Below are positions 8,734-16,295 of a DNA stretch of 16,495 nucleotides, piece after piece. Under the pieces are notes generated by a model that worked only from the letters and a program-made list of their open reading frames with translations, was not told where the DNA came from and ran no database searches. Made by a program: the position numbers and the translations under genes. This DNA comes from Thiotrichaceae bacterium. GTDB lineage: Bacteria; Pseudomonadota; Gammaproteobacteria; Thiotrichales; Thiotrichaceae. The stretch lies in the NCBI GenBank assembly GCA_027024625.1, contig JALVRY010000178.1, forward strand, positions 1-16,495, given 5' to 3'. Each line of letters opens with the position of its first letter. Position 1 is the first letter of the stretch.

Positions 8734-9816
8734 TTACCTAACCTTTAATGTCGCCAAACCCACTAAAACCAATACGATAGTTACAATCCAAAAGCGGACG
8801 ATAACTTTCGGCTCTGCCCAACCTTTCTTCTCAAAATGATGATGCAAAGGAGCCATTAAGAAAACTCGCTTTCCTTCTCTTAACTTAAAGGAACCAACTT
8901 GCAAAATGACAGAAACAGCTTCCATCACAAACAGGCCTCCCATAATTGCTAATACGATTTCCTGTCTAACAATAATTGCAACAATGGCGAGTGCCGCACC
9001 TAACGCTAAGGCACCAACATCTCCCATAAAAACTTGTGCGGGATAAGTGTTAAACCAGAGAAAACCTAAGCCAGCTCCAAATATTGCCCCACAAAAAACA
9101 ACGATTTCCCCAGAGCCTACAATGTAGGGAATCTCTAAATATTCAGAAATCACACTATTCCCACTAACAAATGCAAAAATACCAAGCCCCGCTGCCACCA
9201 TAATTGTCGGCATAATTGCTAATCCATCTAAGCCATCCGTCAAATTCACAGCATTACTTGAACCTACGATAACCAGATAAGACCAAGGGATAAAAAACAA
9301 GCCCATTTGCCATGTCAAATCTTTAAAAACAGGAAAATACAGCGTTGTTTCTTCTGGTGTAACCGCCGTTGCATATAGATATGTCACCACCAAAATACCA
9401 ATAGCGGATAACCAGAGATACTTTGCTTTTGCAGTTAGACCTTCATTTTTTTGCTGTCTTAATTTTGTATAGTCATCCAAGCCACCAACCAAACCAAAAC
9501 CCATCGTAACAACCAAAACAACCCAGATATAACGATTACTTAAATCACCCCAAAGTAGTGTTGCAACCGTAATACTGCTTAAAATCAAGGCACCACCCAT
9601 GGTTGGTGTTCCTGATTTTGCTTGATGATCTGGTCCATCAGATTGAATATATTGTCCAATTTTCAAACGTGTCAGATAGCGAATCATTCTAGGCCCCAAC
9701 CACAAGGACATTCCTAGCGCAGTGAGAATCCCCATAATTGCTCGCAAACTTAAATACTGGAACACATTGAATCCACTGTAAAAATTGCTGAGATAGTCAA
9801 ATAATGCAAATAACAT
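8734..9816 (-). CDS. mraY: Phospho-N-acetylmuramoyl-pentapeptide-transferase
   Basis: Integral inner-membrane enzyme that transfers phospho-MurNAc-pentapeptide to undecaprenyl phosphate, forming lipid I. At 360 residues it has the same length as E. coli MraY and about ten membrane spans. Conserved cytoplasmic loops are [16 protein letters not shown] (60-75), LDDYTK (113-118, the Asp pair at 114-115), [13 protein letters not shown] (188-200), FMGDVGAL (263-270, Asp266 at the Mg site) and [11 protein letters not shown] (323-333). The ATG at 9816 overlaps the murF TAA by one base (TAATG) and has a GGGGAG Shine-Dalgarno 6 nt upstream. Position between murF and murD is canonical. Confidence 0.99.
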   Translation of the reverse strand: MLFALFDYLSNFYSGFNVFQYLSLRAIMGILTALGMSLWLGPRMIRYLTRLKIGQYIQSDGPDHQAKSGTPTMGGALILSSITVATLLWGDLSNRYIWVVLVVTMGFGLVGGLDDYTKLRQQKNEGLTAKAKYLWLSAIGILVVTYLYATAVTPEETTLYFPVFKDLTWQMGLFFIPWSYLVIVGSSNAVNLTDGLDGLAIMPTIMVAAGLGIFAFVSGNSVISEYLEIPYIVGSGEIVVFCGAIFGAGLGFLWFNTYPAQVFMGDVGALALGAALAIVAIIVRQEIVLAIMGGLFVMEAVSVILQVGSFKLREGKRVFLMAPLHHHFEKKGWAEPKVIVRFWIVTIVLVLVGLATLKVR

Positions 9817-11156
9817 TAAACACTCCCCTCAACACTCAATGCTTCTACCAGTCTTTCCATTTCCATTGCCCTTGAACCTTTTATTAGTATTGTTGTTTTA
9901 TCTTCTTTTATTAATACTCTAAGCTTTTCTAGCAACGCAGCTATATCAGTGAAGTGCTCACCATCTTCACCAAATGACTGACAGGCTTGTAAACTATATT
10001 CACCAAGTCCATATAAGTGGTTAATCCCTGCTTCTTTAGCTTGCAACCCTATTTGGGCATGCATTTCTTTGACATCTTCGCCTAGCTCTCCCATATCCCC
10101 GAGAACCAAGACTTTCTGCCCATAGCGTTTTGCGAGCACATTAATCCCCATCAACATGGATGTCGGATTTGCATTATAGGTATCATCTATTAGCACTGAA
10201 TTTTCTTGGCCATCAACAGGAGCTAAACGTCCTTTTACAGGCTGTAGTTTTTCTAAACCATTTTTTACCGAAGAAGCTTTTGCTCCGACAACGACTGACG
10301 CAGCAGTAGCAGCCAGTGCATTTAAAGCATTATGTTCACCGAGCAACTTCAGCTCTACACGAATACCCTGCTTTTTTGGGTTAATAAGTAAATCCCCATT
10401 ATCGGCTATTTCACCTTGTATATCCGCAACTTGGCTTATACCAAAAGTAACAATCCTTTTGCCTTCACACTGTTGCTTCCAATATTCAGCATAATCATCA
10501 TCTGCATTGATAATAGCGATACCATTTTCACGTAGACCTGTGAATATCTCACCTTTTGCACGTGAGACCCCTTCAATATCACCAAAGCCTTCTAAATGAG
10601 CCGCTCCTGCATTATTCACAATCGCCACATCAGGCTGAGCAATATTCGTTAAGTACTCTATTTCCTTAAAGTGATTTGCCCCCATTTCAATGACGGCATA
10701 ATCATCGTCGTTTCGGATTCGCAACAATGTTAGCGGCATTCCAATGTCATTGTTGAGATTACCGATAGTTGCCAACACCTTGCCTTGTTCACCAAGAATA
10801 CTGGCAATCATTTCTTTAACTGTTGTTTTTCCATTGCTACCAGTTAAACCAATAACAGGCAGCTTTAATTGCTCACGCCAAGCTTTAGCAAAATCACCCA
10901 ATGCTTTATGGGTGTCTTCAACCAGTATTTGCGGCAAATCACAATCACTTAGCTGATGAACCAATGCACCTGCCGCTTTATCTTCGAGACCAGCAACAAA
11001 ATCATGCGCATCAAACCGTTCACCTTTAATCGCAATAAATAGCTGATTAGTCTCTGCTTTACGGGAATCAGTGAATACGGCATCGACAGCAACATCATCG
11101 CCATGCAACTCCCCGCCAACCATTTCTGAGATTTGAGAAAGCATCAACCATGTCAT
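9816..11156 (-). CDS. murF: UDP-N-acetylmuramoyl-tripeptide--D-alanyl-D-alanine ligase
   Basis: Cytoplasmic Mur ligase that attaches D-Ala-D-Ala, the Ddl product, to the UDP-MurNAc-tripeptide, completing the pentapeptide. The 446 residues include TDSR (29-32), [10 protein letters not shown] (44-53), the P-loop GSNGKTT (106-112), NLNNDIGMP (133-141), the MEMG-type VIEMGANHF segment, [23 protein letters not shown], the MurF hallmark [11 protein letters not shown], and LGDMGELG in the C-terminal domain. Length is very close to E. coli MurF (452). The ATG at 11156 overlaps the murE TGA (ATGA), and its stop overlaps the mraY start. All three domains are intact. Confidence 0.98.
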   Translation of the reverse strand: MTWLMLSQISEMVGGELHGDDVAVDAVFTDSRKAETNQLFIAIKGERFDAHDFVAGLEDKAAGALVHQLSDCDLPQILVEDTHKALGDFAKAWREQLKLPVIGLTGSNGKTTVKEMIASILGEQGKVLATIGNLNNDIGMPLTLLRIRNDDDYAVIEMGANHFKEIEYLTNIAQPDVAIVNNAGAAHLEGFGDIEGVSRAKGEIFTGLRENGIAIINADDDYAEYWKQQCEGKRIVTFGISQVADIQGEIADNGDLLINPKKQGIRVELKLLGEHNALNALAATAASVVVGAKASSVKNGLEKLQPVKGRLAPVDGQENSVLIDDTYNANPTSMLMGINVLAKRYGQKVLVLGDMGELGEDVKEMHAQIGLQAKEAGINHLYGLGEYSLQACQSFGEDGEHFTDIAALLEKLRVLIKEDKTTILIKGSRAMEMERLVEALSVEGSV

Positions 11157-12682
11157 GCCGCTTTCTCCTTTAATGCATTTGCCGCTTCAATACGGTCATC
11201 AAAAGGATATTTTTTATTATTTATTATTTGCACCGTTTCATGTCCTTTGCCTGCAATCATTACAACGTCACCTTCTCCGGCTTCTGCAATAGCCAATTGA
11301 ATTGCTTTCTGGCGATCATGTTCGAAAGTAACCAGATTACTATTCTTAAAACCCTGACTAATATCAGCAAAAATATCCACAGCACTCTCTGTGCGTGGAT
11401 TATCATCTGTTACCACAACCTCATCAGCCAAACGCTCCGCTATCTCTGCCATTAGAGGGCGTTTTCCTGAATCTCTATCACCACCACAGCCAAATACACA
11501 AATTAAACGCTTTTCCGCATGCTCACGCACAGCCCTTAAAGCCTGCTCTAAAGCTCCGGGGGTGTGAGCAAAATCAACAACGACCAAGGGTGAAGCCGCC
11601 TCTGTATTGCTGGAGATGCGCTCCATACGCCCAGCAACTGTTTTCACTTGCTGGATTTGCTTAACTGCATCATCAAGCTCATACCCCATGGCAATCAGCA
11701 CACCTAATACAGCCAATAAATTACTTAAATTAAACTTCCCTAATATTGGTGCTTTTAACACACTTTCTCCGATAGGCGTGACAATATCCGCGACGATCCC
11801 GCTGTGCTCAAAGCTTGCCTTCGTTGCAACAACTCGTTCCACCCCTTCTGGCAAATCGCCAAATTCTGACTCATTAATGCCGTAACCAATGACTCGTAAA
11901 CTATGATGACCTGCTAGCTCTTTTGCCAAGCTTAACCCCATTGCATCATCAAGATTGACAACCACATTTTTTAGGCTAGACCAATGGAATAACTTTGCTT
12001 TTGCTGCGGCATAGGCTTCAACTGTGCCGTGATAATCCAAGTGATCACGCGTCAAATTAGTAAGCACTGCAGTATCAAATTGCACAGCACTAACACGACC
12101 TTGATCCAATGCATGTGAAGAAACTTCCATTGCCAGTGTTTTTACACCTGCATTTTTTTGTTGCCGCAATATATGGTGAACTGTAATCACATCTGGCGTG
12201 GTATGTGTTGCTTTTTGCAAAGCCGCTGGTAAACCTATCCCCAACGTACCAATAACACCACAACTATCAGCATCTTGTGCATTGATCACCTGAGCTAAAA
12301 AATGACTTACCGAGGTTTTACCATCCGTTCCCGTAATACCAATCACATTCAAATCGTGGCTCGGCATTTGATAATAACGATCTGCAATACCACCTAGTTT
12401 TTCACCCAAGTTCTCAATTTCAATCATCGGGATATTTAATTTAGGTAAATCAAGCTTCTCTGCTGACTCCCAAATTACTGCAACTGCTCCCAACTGCTCT
12501 GCTTTCTCTGCAAAAGCAAGACCATGTGACTGAGTTCCTTGCAATGCGACAAACAACATGCCGTCAGATACATTTCGACTATCCAGCGTCAGACCTGTAA
12601 TAGCCAGTTCACCTAAGCCGTCACTCTGCTGCTCATCAATATAGCCAGCCAACAAATGCGAAAGGGAGCTAACATAATTCAT
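11153..12682 (-). CDS. murE: UDP-N-acetylmuramoyl-L-alanyl-D-glutamate--2,6-diaminopimelate ligase
   Basis: Cytoplasmic Mur ligase adding the third residue of the stem peptide. The DNPR motif (427-430) identifies the meso-diaminopimelate-specific type, so the organism should have the usual Gram-negative A2pm peptidoglycan. Other features over 509 residues are LTLDSR (31-36), P-loop GTDGKTS (118-124; many homologues have GTNGKTT), THTTPD (159-164), MEVSSHALDQGR (185-196), NLTRDHLDYHG (209-219), a candidate carbamylated Lys228 (YAAAK), GKFNLSN (315-321), GRMERI (351-356), CGGDRDSGKRPLM (399-411) and AGKGHE near the C terminus. The ATG at 12682 overlaps the ftsI TGA (ATGA) and has an exceptionally good AGGAGGAG Shine-Dalgarno. 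Confidence 0.98.
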   Translation of the reverse strand: MNYVSSLSHLLAGYIDEQQSDGLGELAITGLTLDSRNVSDGMLFVALQGTQSHGLAFAEKAEQLGAVAVIWESAEKLDLPKLNIPMIEIENLGEKLGGIADRYYQMPSHDLNVIGITGTDGKTSVSHFLAQVINAQDADSCGVIGTLGIGLPAALQKATHTTPDVITVHHILRQQKNAGVKTLAMEVSSHALDQGRVSAVQFDTAVLTNLTRDHLDYHGTVEAYAAAKAKLFHWSSLKNVVVNLDDAMGLSLAKELAGHHSLRVIGYGINESEFGDLPEGVERVVATKASFEHSGIVADIVTPIGESVLKAPILGKFNLSNLLAVLGVLIAMGYELDDAVKQIQQVKTVAGRMERISSNTEAASPLVVVDFAHTPGALEQALRAVREHAEKRLICVFGCGGDRDSGKRPLMAEIAERLADEVVVTDDNPRTESAVDIFADISQGFKNSNLVTFEHDRQKAIQLAIAEAGEGDVVMIAGKGHETVQIINNKKYPFDDRIEAANALKEKAA

Positions 12683-14520
12683 GTTGCTCCTCCTGTATTT
12701 GCTGATACTATTTTCTGATCAGATGGTAATTTGTCGGGAGCAATATCAAGTATCCGCAAGGCCTCCGCCATTACTTTGGCAAAGACGGGGGCAGCCGCCT
12801 TCCCCCCACTTTTATCCATTTTAGGGTCATCAATCATTACACCAACCACCAAGCGAGGCTTACTCACTGGAGCAATCCCAATAAAACTCGTAACAAATTT
12901 GTCTGTACGATACTTTTTATTAACTAACTTTCTCGCTGTACCTGTTTTGCCTGCCACACGGTAACCATTAACTACCGCTAACTTACCCGTTGCATTTGGA
13001 GCAATTACCGACTCCATCATATGCAAAACAGAATTTGCCGTTTCTTTCGACATGACTGGTTGACTTAGATTCGGCTTAACTGATTTTAAAATCGTTGGGC
13101 TACGCAGCTCTCCATCTGCTGCAAATGGGGTATAGGCTCTAACCATCTGTAATAAGCTTACCGCTATGCCATACCCATACCCATGTGAAGCCGCATCCAC
13201 TCGCCCCCATTTAACATAGTTTCGTAATGATCCAGCAGCCTCTACAGGAAAACCCGCATCTGGCACACGTCCAAAACCTAAACGACTCAAAAACATCCAG
13301 TGTTGACGAGGTTCCATAAGCAAAGCAACTCTGCTTGCACCAACATTACTTGACTTTGCCAACAGATAAGACAAGGAGATCTTTCCAAAATTAGCATGAT
13401 CTCTCACCGTATAACGCCGACTTAGTTTGATATAACCTGGTGATGTATCAATTTTGACATTTGCATCAATTACTCGACTTTCAATCGCAGCCGCAATAGT
13501 GATTGGCTTCATCACTGAGCCTGCTTCAAACATATCAGTTACTGCACGATTACGATATTTGTAGGGCTTAAATGAGCGTCGGTCATTTGGATTAAAGCCT
13601 GGCATATTTGCCATTGCCAAAATTTCGCCCGTTTGCGCATCCAGTACAACAACAGAGCCAGACTCCGCATCCAACTTAAACACACGAGCTTTTAAGGCTT
13701 TATAGGCTAGATATTGCAAACGCCGATCAATACTAATCGTCACATCTTTTCCGGGCAGCATCTCTTCTAGGAGTTCAATGTTCTCGATCAGCTGACCACG
13801 GCCATCTCGAACTACTCGTTTTTTACCTGCCTTACCTGCTAAAACAGCATCTTGGGCACGTTCAATCCCCTCAATGCCCTTGCCATCAACATCGGTAAAC
13901 CCCACAACATGAGCCGCAGATTCTGCCATTGGATAAAAGCGCTTATATTCTTGCTTCGCTTTTACACTCGGCAAATCCATATCTAATATCTTTTGTGCTA
14001 ATTCAGGACTTTTTTGCCTACCTAAACGGTAAAAGTGTTTACTGCGTGATTTTTCTAAAACACCCATCAACTCTCCTACTTGCATTCCTAGTAGATCTTC
14101 CATATTTGCCAAATTATCTTCAAACTTCATAAAGTCTAATTTGGCTAATTGATATTCATCTTGAACAATCTTTGATGCCCTTTTTCCTTGAGCTTCAAAT
14201 ATTCGCCTAGCCTCTTCAAATTTTTGACGCAATTCCTCACGCTTATGTAGTAACTTCTGCGGACTACAAAATAACGTCTTGACTGGCGAACTAATCGCCA
14301 AAGCTTCGTTATTACGATCTAAAATCATGCCTCGATAAGCAGGAATTGAGACAACCCGGTTTTTACGTTTATCTGATTGCTCTTGCAAGAAGTCCTGCTG
14401 ATAAACCTCTAGATAAACCGCTCTCACCAATAACACACCAATACCAAACAATAGCGCGCCCATCAGGAACAAGCGCCTTCCTCGGTACACTGGAGATGTT
14501 TTGTTGCTTCGGCGTTTCAC
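12679..14520 (-). CDS. ftsI: Peptidoglycan D,D-transpeptidase FtsI (PBP3)
   Basis: Class B penicillin-binding protein that crosslinks septal peptidoglycan and pairs with FtsW. It has a short cytoplasmic tail, one membrane span (about 17-35), a periplasmic pedestal domain starting near AYRGMILDRNNEALAIS (61-77), and the transpeptidase domain with SVMK (Ser335 nucleophile, Lys338), SSN (390-392) and KTGT (525-528). Transpeptidase flanks such as NPND, FEAGS and GYGYGIAVSLLQ are typical. The start is GTG at 14520, overlapping the ftsL TGA (GTGA), not ATG. At 613 residues it is longer than E. coli FtsI (588) despite a shorter cytoplasmic tail. The excess is a charged, helix-prone segment at about residues 92-142 in the pedestal. 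No catalytic residue is missing. Confidence 0.97.
   Translation of the reverse strand: MKRRSNKTSPVYRGRRLFLMGALLFGIGVLLVRAVYLEVYQQDFLQEQSDKRKNRVVSIPAYRGMILDRNNEALAISSPVKTLFCSPQKLLHKREELRQKFEEARRIFEAQGKRASKIVQDEYQLAKLDFMKFEDNLANMEDLLGMQVGELMGVLEKSRSKHFYRLGRQKSPELAQKILDMDLPSVKAKQEYKRFYPMAESAAHVVGFTDVDGKGIEGIERAQDAVLAGKAGKKRVVRDGRGQLIENIELLEEMLPGKDVTISIDRRLQYLAYKALKARVFKLDAESGSVVVLDAQTGEILAMANMPGFNPNDRRSFKPYKYRNRAVTDMFEAGSVMKPITIAAAIESRVIDANVKIDTSPGYIKLSRRYTVRDHANFGKISLSYLLAKSSNVGASRVALLMEPRQHWMFLSRLGFGRVPDAGFPVEAAGSLRNYVKWGRVDAASHGYGYGIAVSLLQMVRAYTPFAADGELRSPTILKSVKPNLSQPVMSKETANSVLHMMESVIAPNATGKLAVVNGYRVAGKTGTARKLVNKKYRTDKFVTSFIGIAPVSKPRLVVGVMIDDPKMDKSGGKAAAPVFAKVMAEALRILDIAPDKLPSDQKIVSANTGGAT
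12687..12694 (-). promoter_or_regulatory. Strong ribosome binding site of murE
   Basis: Minus-strand AGGAGGAG lies inside the last codons of ftsI. Its GGAGG core is 6 nt from the murE ATG at 12682. It is the closest match to the anti-Shine-Dalgarno among the overlapping junctions. It suggests that murE, the first of the Mur ligases, is initiated efficiently and not only by ribosomes coming from the lower-output ftsI. Confidence 0.75.
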
Positions 14521-14789
14521 TCTATTATTACCTTAATATCAACAGCATCTGGCTTTTTCATATTGAGACTTTCTCTCGCCTGACGCTCAATTTTGGCATG
14601 ATTTAATGTGCTACTCTTTTGTAGACGCAACCGACTCCACACTGAGTTCAATTCATCACGTTCCTTTTCTAGGTGTTGCAACTCCGTGTACAATGATCTT
14701 GCTTGATAACGATTATCAACAACACCAATAGCCAACCAGACCACTGACACAAATAGGGCAATTAGGATAGGCAAATTCCAAATATTCAA
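14517..14789 (-). CDS. ftsL: Cell division protein FtsL
   Basis: Small bitopic inner-membrane protein of the FtsQLB complex, which activates FtsWI. The 90 residues show a membrane span at about 5-24 (NLPILIALFVSVVWLAIGVV). A periplasmic heptad-like coiled coil follows, including ERDELNSVWSRLRLQ (43-57), then IERQARESLNMKKPDAVDIKVI, matching the FtsL ending with its R-x-A-x-x-x-L-x-M-x-x-P pattern. The start is TTG at 14789, overlapping the rsmH TGA (TTGA), with GGAG 8 nt upstream. An in-frame stop lies a short way upstream and no ATG or GTG intervenes, so TTG is the best start. There is almost no cytoplasmic tail, unlike E. coli FtsL (121 aa) but like the shorter Pseudomonas-type proteins. 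FtsL is poorly conserved in general, so the call rests on topology, the C-terminal motif and position. Confidence 0.93.
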   Translation of the reverse strand: MNIWNLPILIALFVSVVWLAIGVVDNRYQARSLYTELQHLEKERDELNSVWSRLRLQKSSTLNHAKIERQARESLNMKKPDAVDIKVIIE

Positions 14790-15739
14790 ATCTGCTTCTC
14801 CGCTATTCGCATCACCGCACTTCTAGAACGTGGATTCACACTAACCTCTGCTTCACTTGCCTTTACTGCCTTGCCTTTCAAACGTAACAAGGGCTTGGTC
14901 ACATTATCCGGCATAACAGGCAAACCTCTTGGCAGCTTTGGGGGTCTTGAGTTGTCCCTCATAAATCGCTTCACGATGCGATCCTCTAAAGAGTGAAAAC
15001 TAATAACAACCAACCGTCCACCAAGGCTTAAATAATCTGCGGACTTATCTAGACACTCAACCAGCGCTGTTAATTCTTGATTCACAAAAATACGAATCGC
15101 CTGAAAACTGCGTGTTGCAGGATGCTTCTGTTTTTGCTGAGTTTTTTTGCGTTTTCTTGGTAGAACACGAGAAATCATTTCTGCAAGCTGCAATGTTGTC
15201 TCAAATGGTTTTTCCACACGATCAAAAACAATAGCTTTTGCTATACGTCGTGATTGCTTCTCTTCACCATACTTCCAAAGTACATCCGCAATTTCCGACT
15301 CTTTTGCCGTCTGCAACCACTCTGCCGCACTACGCCCCTCATCAGGATTCATACGCATATCCAAAGCACCATCTTTAGCAAAACTAAAGCCTCTGCTTGC
15401 ATCATCTAATTGCGGCGAGGAGACGCCAAGGTCTAACAAGACACCATCAATTCTTTCTGGCAACCCCACTTCTTCTAGGGCTTGTGGAATATGCCGAAAA
15501 GAACCTTTCCAAATTTTCACTCTCTCATCATTACCATAAAGACGATATGCTGTTTCAATCGCCTCTGGATCTTGATCAATCATAAGCAAACGTCCATGCT
15601 CACCTAGTTTTTTTAGTATTTCTGCACTATGTCCACCACGACCAAATGTTCCATCAACATATGTCCCCTCAGGGCGAACAGCTAAAGCAGCAACTGCCTC
15701 ATTCAATAAGACAGTTTCATGTGTAAACTGGGCTTCCAT
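14786..15739 (-). CDS. rsmH: 16S rRNA (cytosine(1402)-N(4))-methyltransferase RsmH
   Basis: SAM-dependent enzyme (formerly MraW) that N4-methylates C1402 in the ribosomal P site. The 317 residues (E. coli 313) carry the SAM motif DGTFGRGGHS (29-38), DQDPEA (55-60), LLDLGVSSPQLDD (101-113), GALDMRM (124-130), HPATRSFQAIRI (206-217), SFHSLEDRIVKRF (247-259) and the C-terminal NPRSRSAVMR (302-311). A basic, Gln/Lys-rich stretch (PRKRKKTQQKQK, 194-205) precedes HPATR and is slightly longer than in E. coli. The ATG at 15739 overlaps the mraZ stop by one base (TAATG) with only a weak AGG upstream, implying coupling to mraZ. Its position as second gene of the cluster is canonical. Confidence 0.98.
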   Translation of the reverse strand: MEAQFTHETVLLNEAVAALAVRPEGTYVDGTFGRGGHSAEILKKLGEHGRLLMIDQDPEAIETAYRLYGNDERVKIWKGSFRHIPQALEEVGLPERIDGVLLDLGVSSPQLDDASRGFSFAKDGALDMRMNPDEGRSAAEWLQTAKESEIADVLWKYGEEKQSRRIAKAIVFDRVEKPFETTLQLAEMISRVLPRKRKKTQQKQKHPATRSFQAIRIFVNQELTALVECLDKSADYLSLGGRLVVISFHSLEDRIVKRFMRDNSRPPKLPRGLPVMPDNVTKPLLRLKGKAVKASEAEVSVNPRSRSAVMRIAEKQI

Positions 15740-16194
15740 TACATCGAAACCTGATTAAACACATCGTCATTTTCATCTTCTTCTTGAGCCTCTGAAATCC
15801 ACTGATCTCGAGCATCAAACCAAGTATCAGCATCCCATAGTTCAAATTTATTTAGTTGACCAACGAGCACAGTTTTTTTATTTAGGTTTGCAAACTCCCT
15901 TAACGGCAGAGGTAACAGCATCCTACCTTGACCGTCCAGCTCATGCTCTGAGGCATGGCCTAGTATCAGGCGTTGCATATTTCGCACACGACGATTCATG
16001 TTGGGCAACGCCATTAACGTTTGCTCAACTTTAATCCATTCATTCATTGGGTAAATCAAAAGGCATCGATCGGTATGATCCACAGTCACCACAACCTGAC
16101 CTGATGCATCTGTAGAGATGGCATCACGATACCTTGCAGGTATCGCCAACCTACCTTTGGCATCTAAATTCAAGTTGGATATTCCACGAAACAC
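15739..16194 (-). CDS. mraZ: Transcriptional regulator MraZ
   Basis: AbrB-like DNA-binding protein that regulates the dcw operon it heads. With a GTG start at 16194 it has 151 residues (E. coli 152) and begins MFRGISNLNLDAKGRLAIPARYR, the canonical MraZ N terminus. The two tandem swapped-hairpin halves each carry a D-x-x-G-R motif: LDAKGR (Asp11-Arg15) and LDGQGR (Asp87-Arg91). LGHASEHELDGQGR and LVGQLNKFELWD are further family signatures. An ATG at 16248 in the same frame would add 18 non-conserved residues and would run through the TGGGG boxes. The GTG is better supported, with GAGGA 8 nt upstream and the family's normal first residue. The C-terminal tail is acidic (AQEEDENDD). Confidence 0.96.
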   Translation of the reverse strand: MFRGISNLNLDAKGRLAIPARYRDAISTDASGQVVVTVDHTDRCLLIYPMNEWIKVEQTLMALPNMNRRVRNMQRLILGHASEHELDGQGRMLLPLPLREFANLNKKTVLVGQLNKFELWDADTWFDARDQWISEAQEEDENDDVFNQVSM

Positions 16195-16202
16195 TATAAA
16201 AT

Positions 16203-16207
16203 TCCTC
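16203..16207 (-). promoter_or_regulatory. Ribosome binding site fixing the GTG start of mraZ
   Basis: Minus-strand GAGGA ends 8 nt before the GTG at 16194. No comparable site precedes the ATG at 16248, where the upstream sequence is the TGGGG repeat region. This supports the shorter, family-length MraZ. Confidence 0.75.
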
Positions 16208-16223
16208 AAGCCTAGGGATAAAA

Positions 16224-16257
16224 CCCCATATTTACCACATCTCCCCACTTTCCCCCA
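16224..16257 (-). promoter_or_regulatory. Putative MraZ operator (TGGGG box ladder)
   Basis: On the minus strand, TGGGG (16253-16257), TGGGG (16243-16247), TGGTA (16233-16237) and TGGGG (16224-16228) follow one another. The spacers are 5, 5 and 4 nt, so the boxes repeat about once per helical turn. E. coli MraZ is known to bind tandem TGGGN boxes separated by 5 nt in the promoter of its own operon. The same arrangement here, directly upstream of mraZ, strongly suggests an autoregulatory operator. A further TGGGG (16282-16286) lies inside the promoter spacer. The ladder lies just downstream of the predicted transcription start, within the 5' leader, where bound MraZ would obstruct initiation or early elongation. 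Confidence 0.82.
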
Positions 16258-16267
16258 CTAATGTGGA

Positions 16268-16295
16268 AATATAGACACGCCCCCCACTGTGTCAG
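16268..16295 (-). promoter_or_regulatory. Predicted sigma70 promoter of the dcw operon
   Basis: Minus-strand CTGACA (16290-16295, one mismatch to TTGACA) and TATATT (16268-16273, one mismatch to TATAAT) are separated by 16 bp. The predicted start is near 16261, giving a leader of about 65 nt before the mraZ GTG. It is the only clear promoter I see for the cluster, and it abuts the TGGGG boxes. The additional TGGGG at 16282-16286 sits between the two hexamers, so a regulator bound there would block polymerase directly. Assignment is by consensus matching only. Confidence 0.7.

Noticed and set aside
16195-16248. Upstream in-frame extension of mraZ from an ATG at 16248
   Set aside because: It adds 18 residues with no counterpart in MraZ, has no Shine-Dalgarno and would place the operator boxes in coding sequence. 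The GTG at 16194 gives the canonical N terminus and length.
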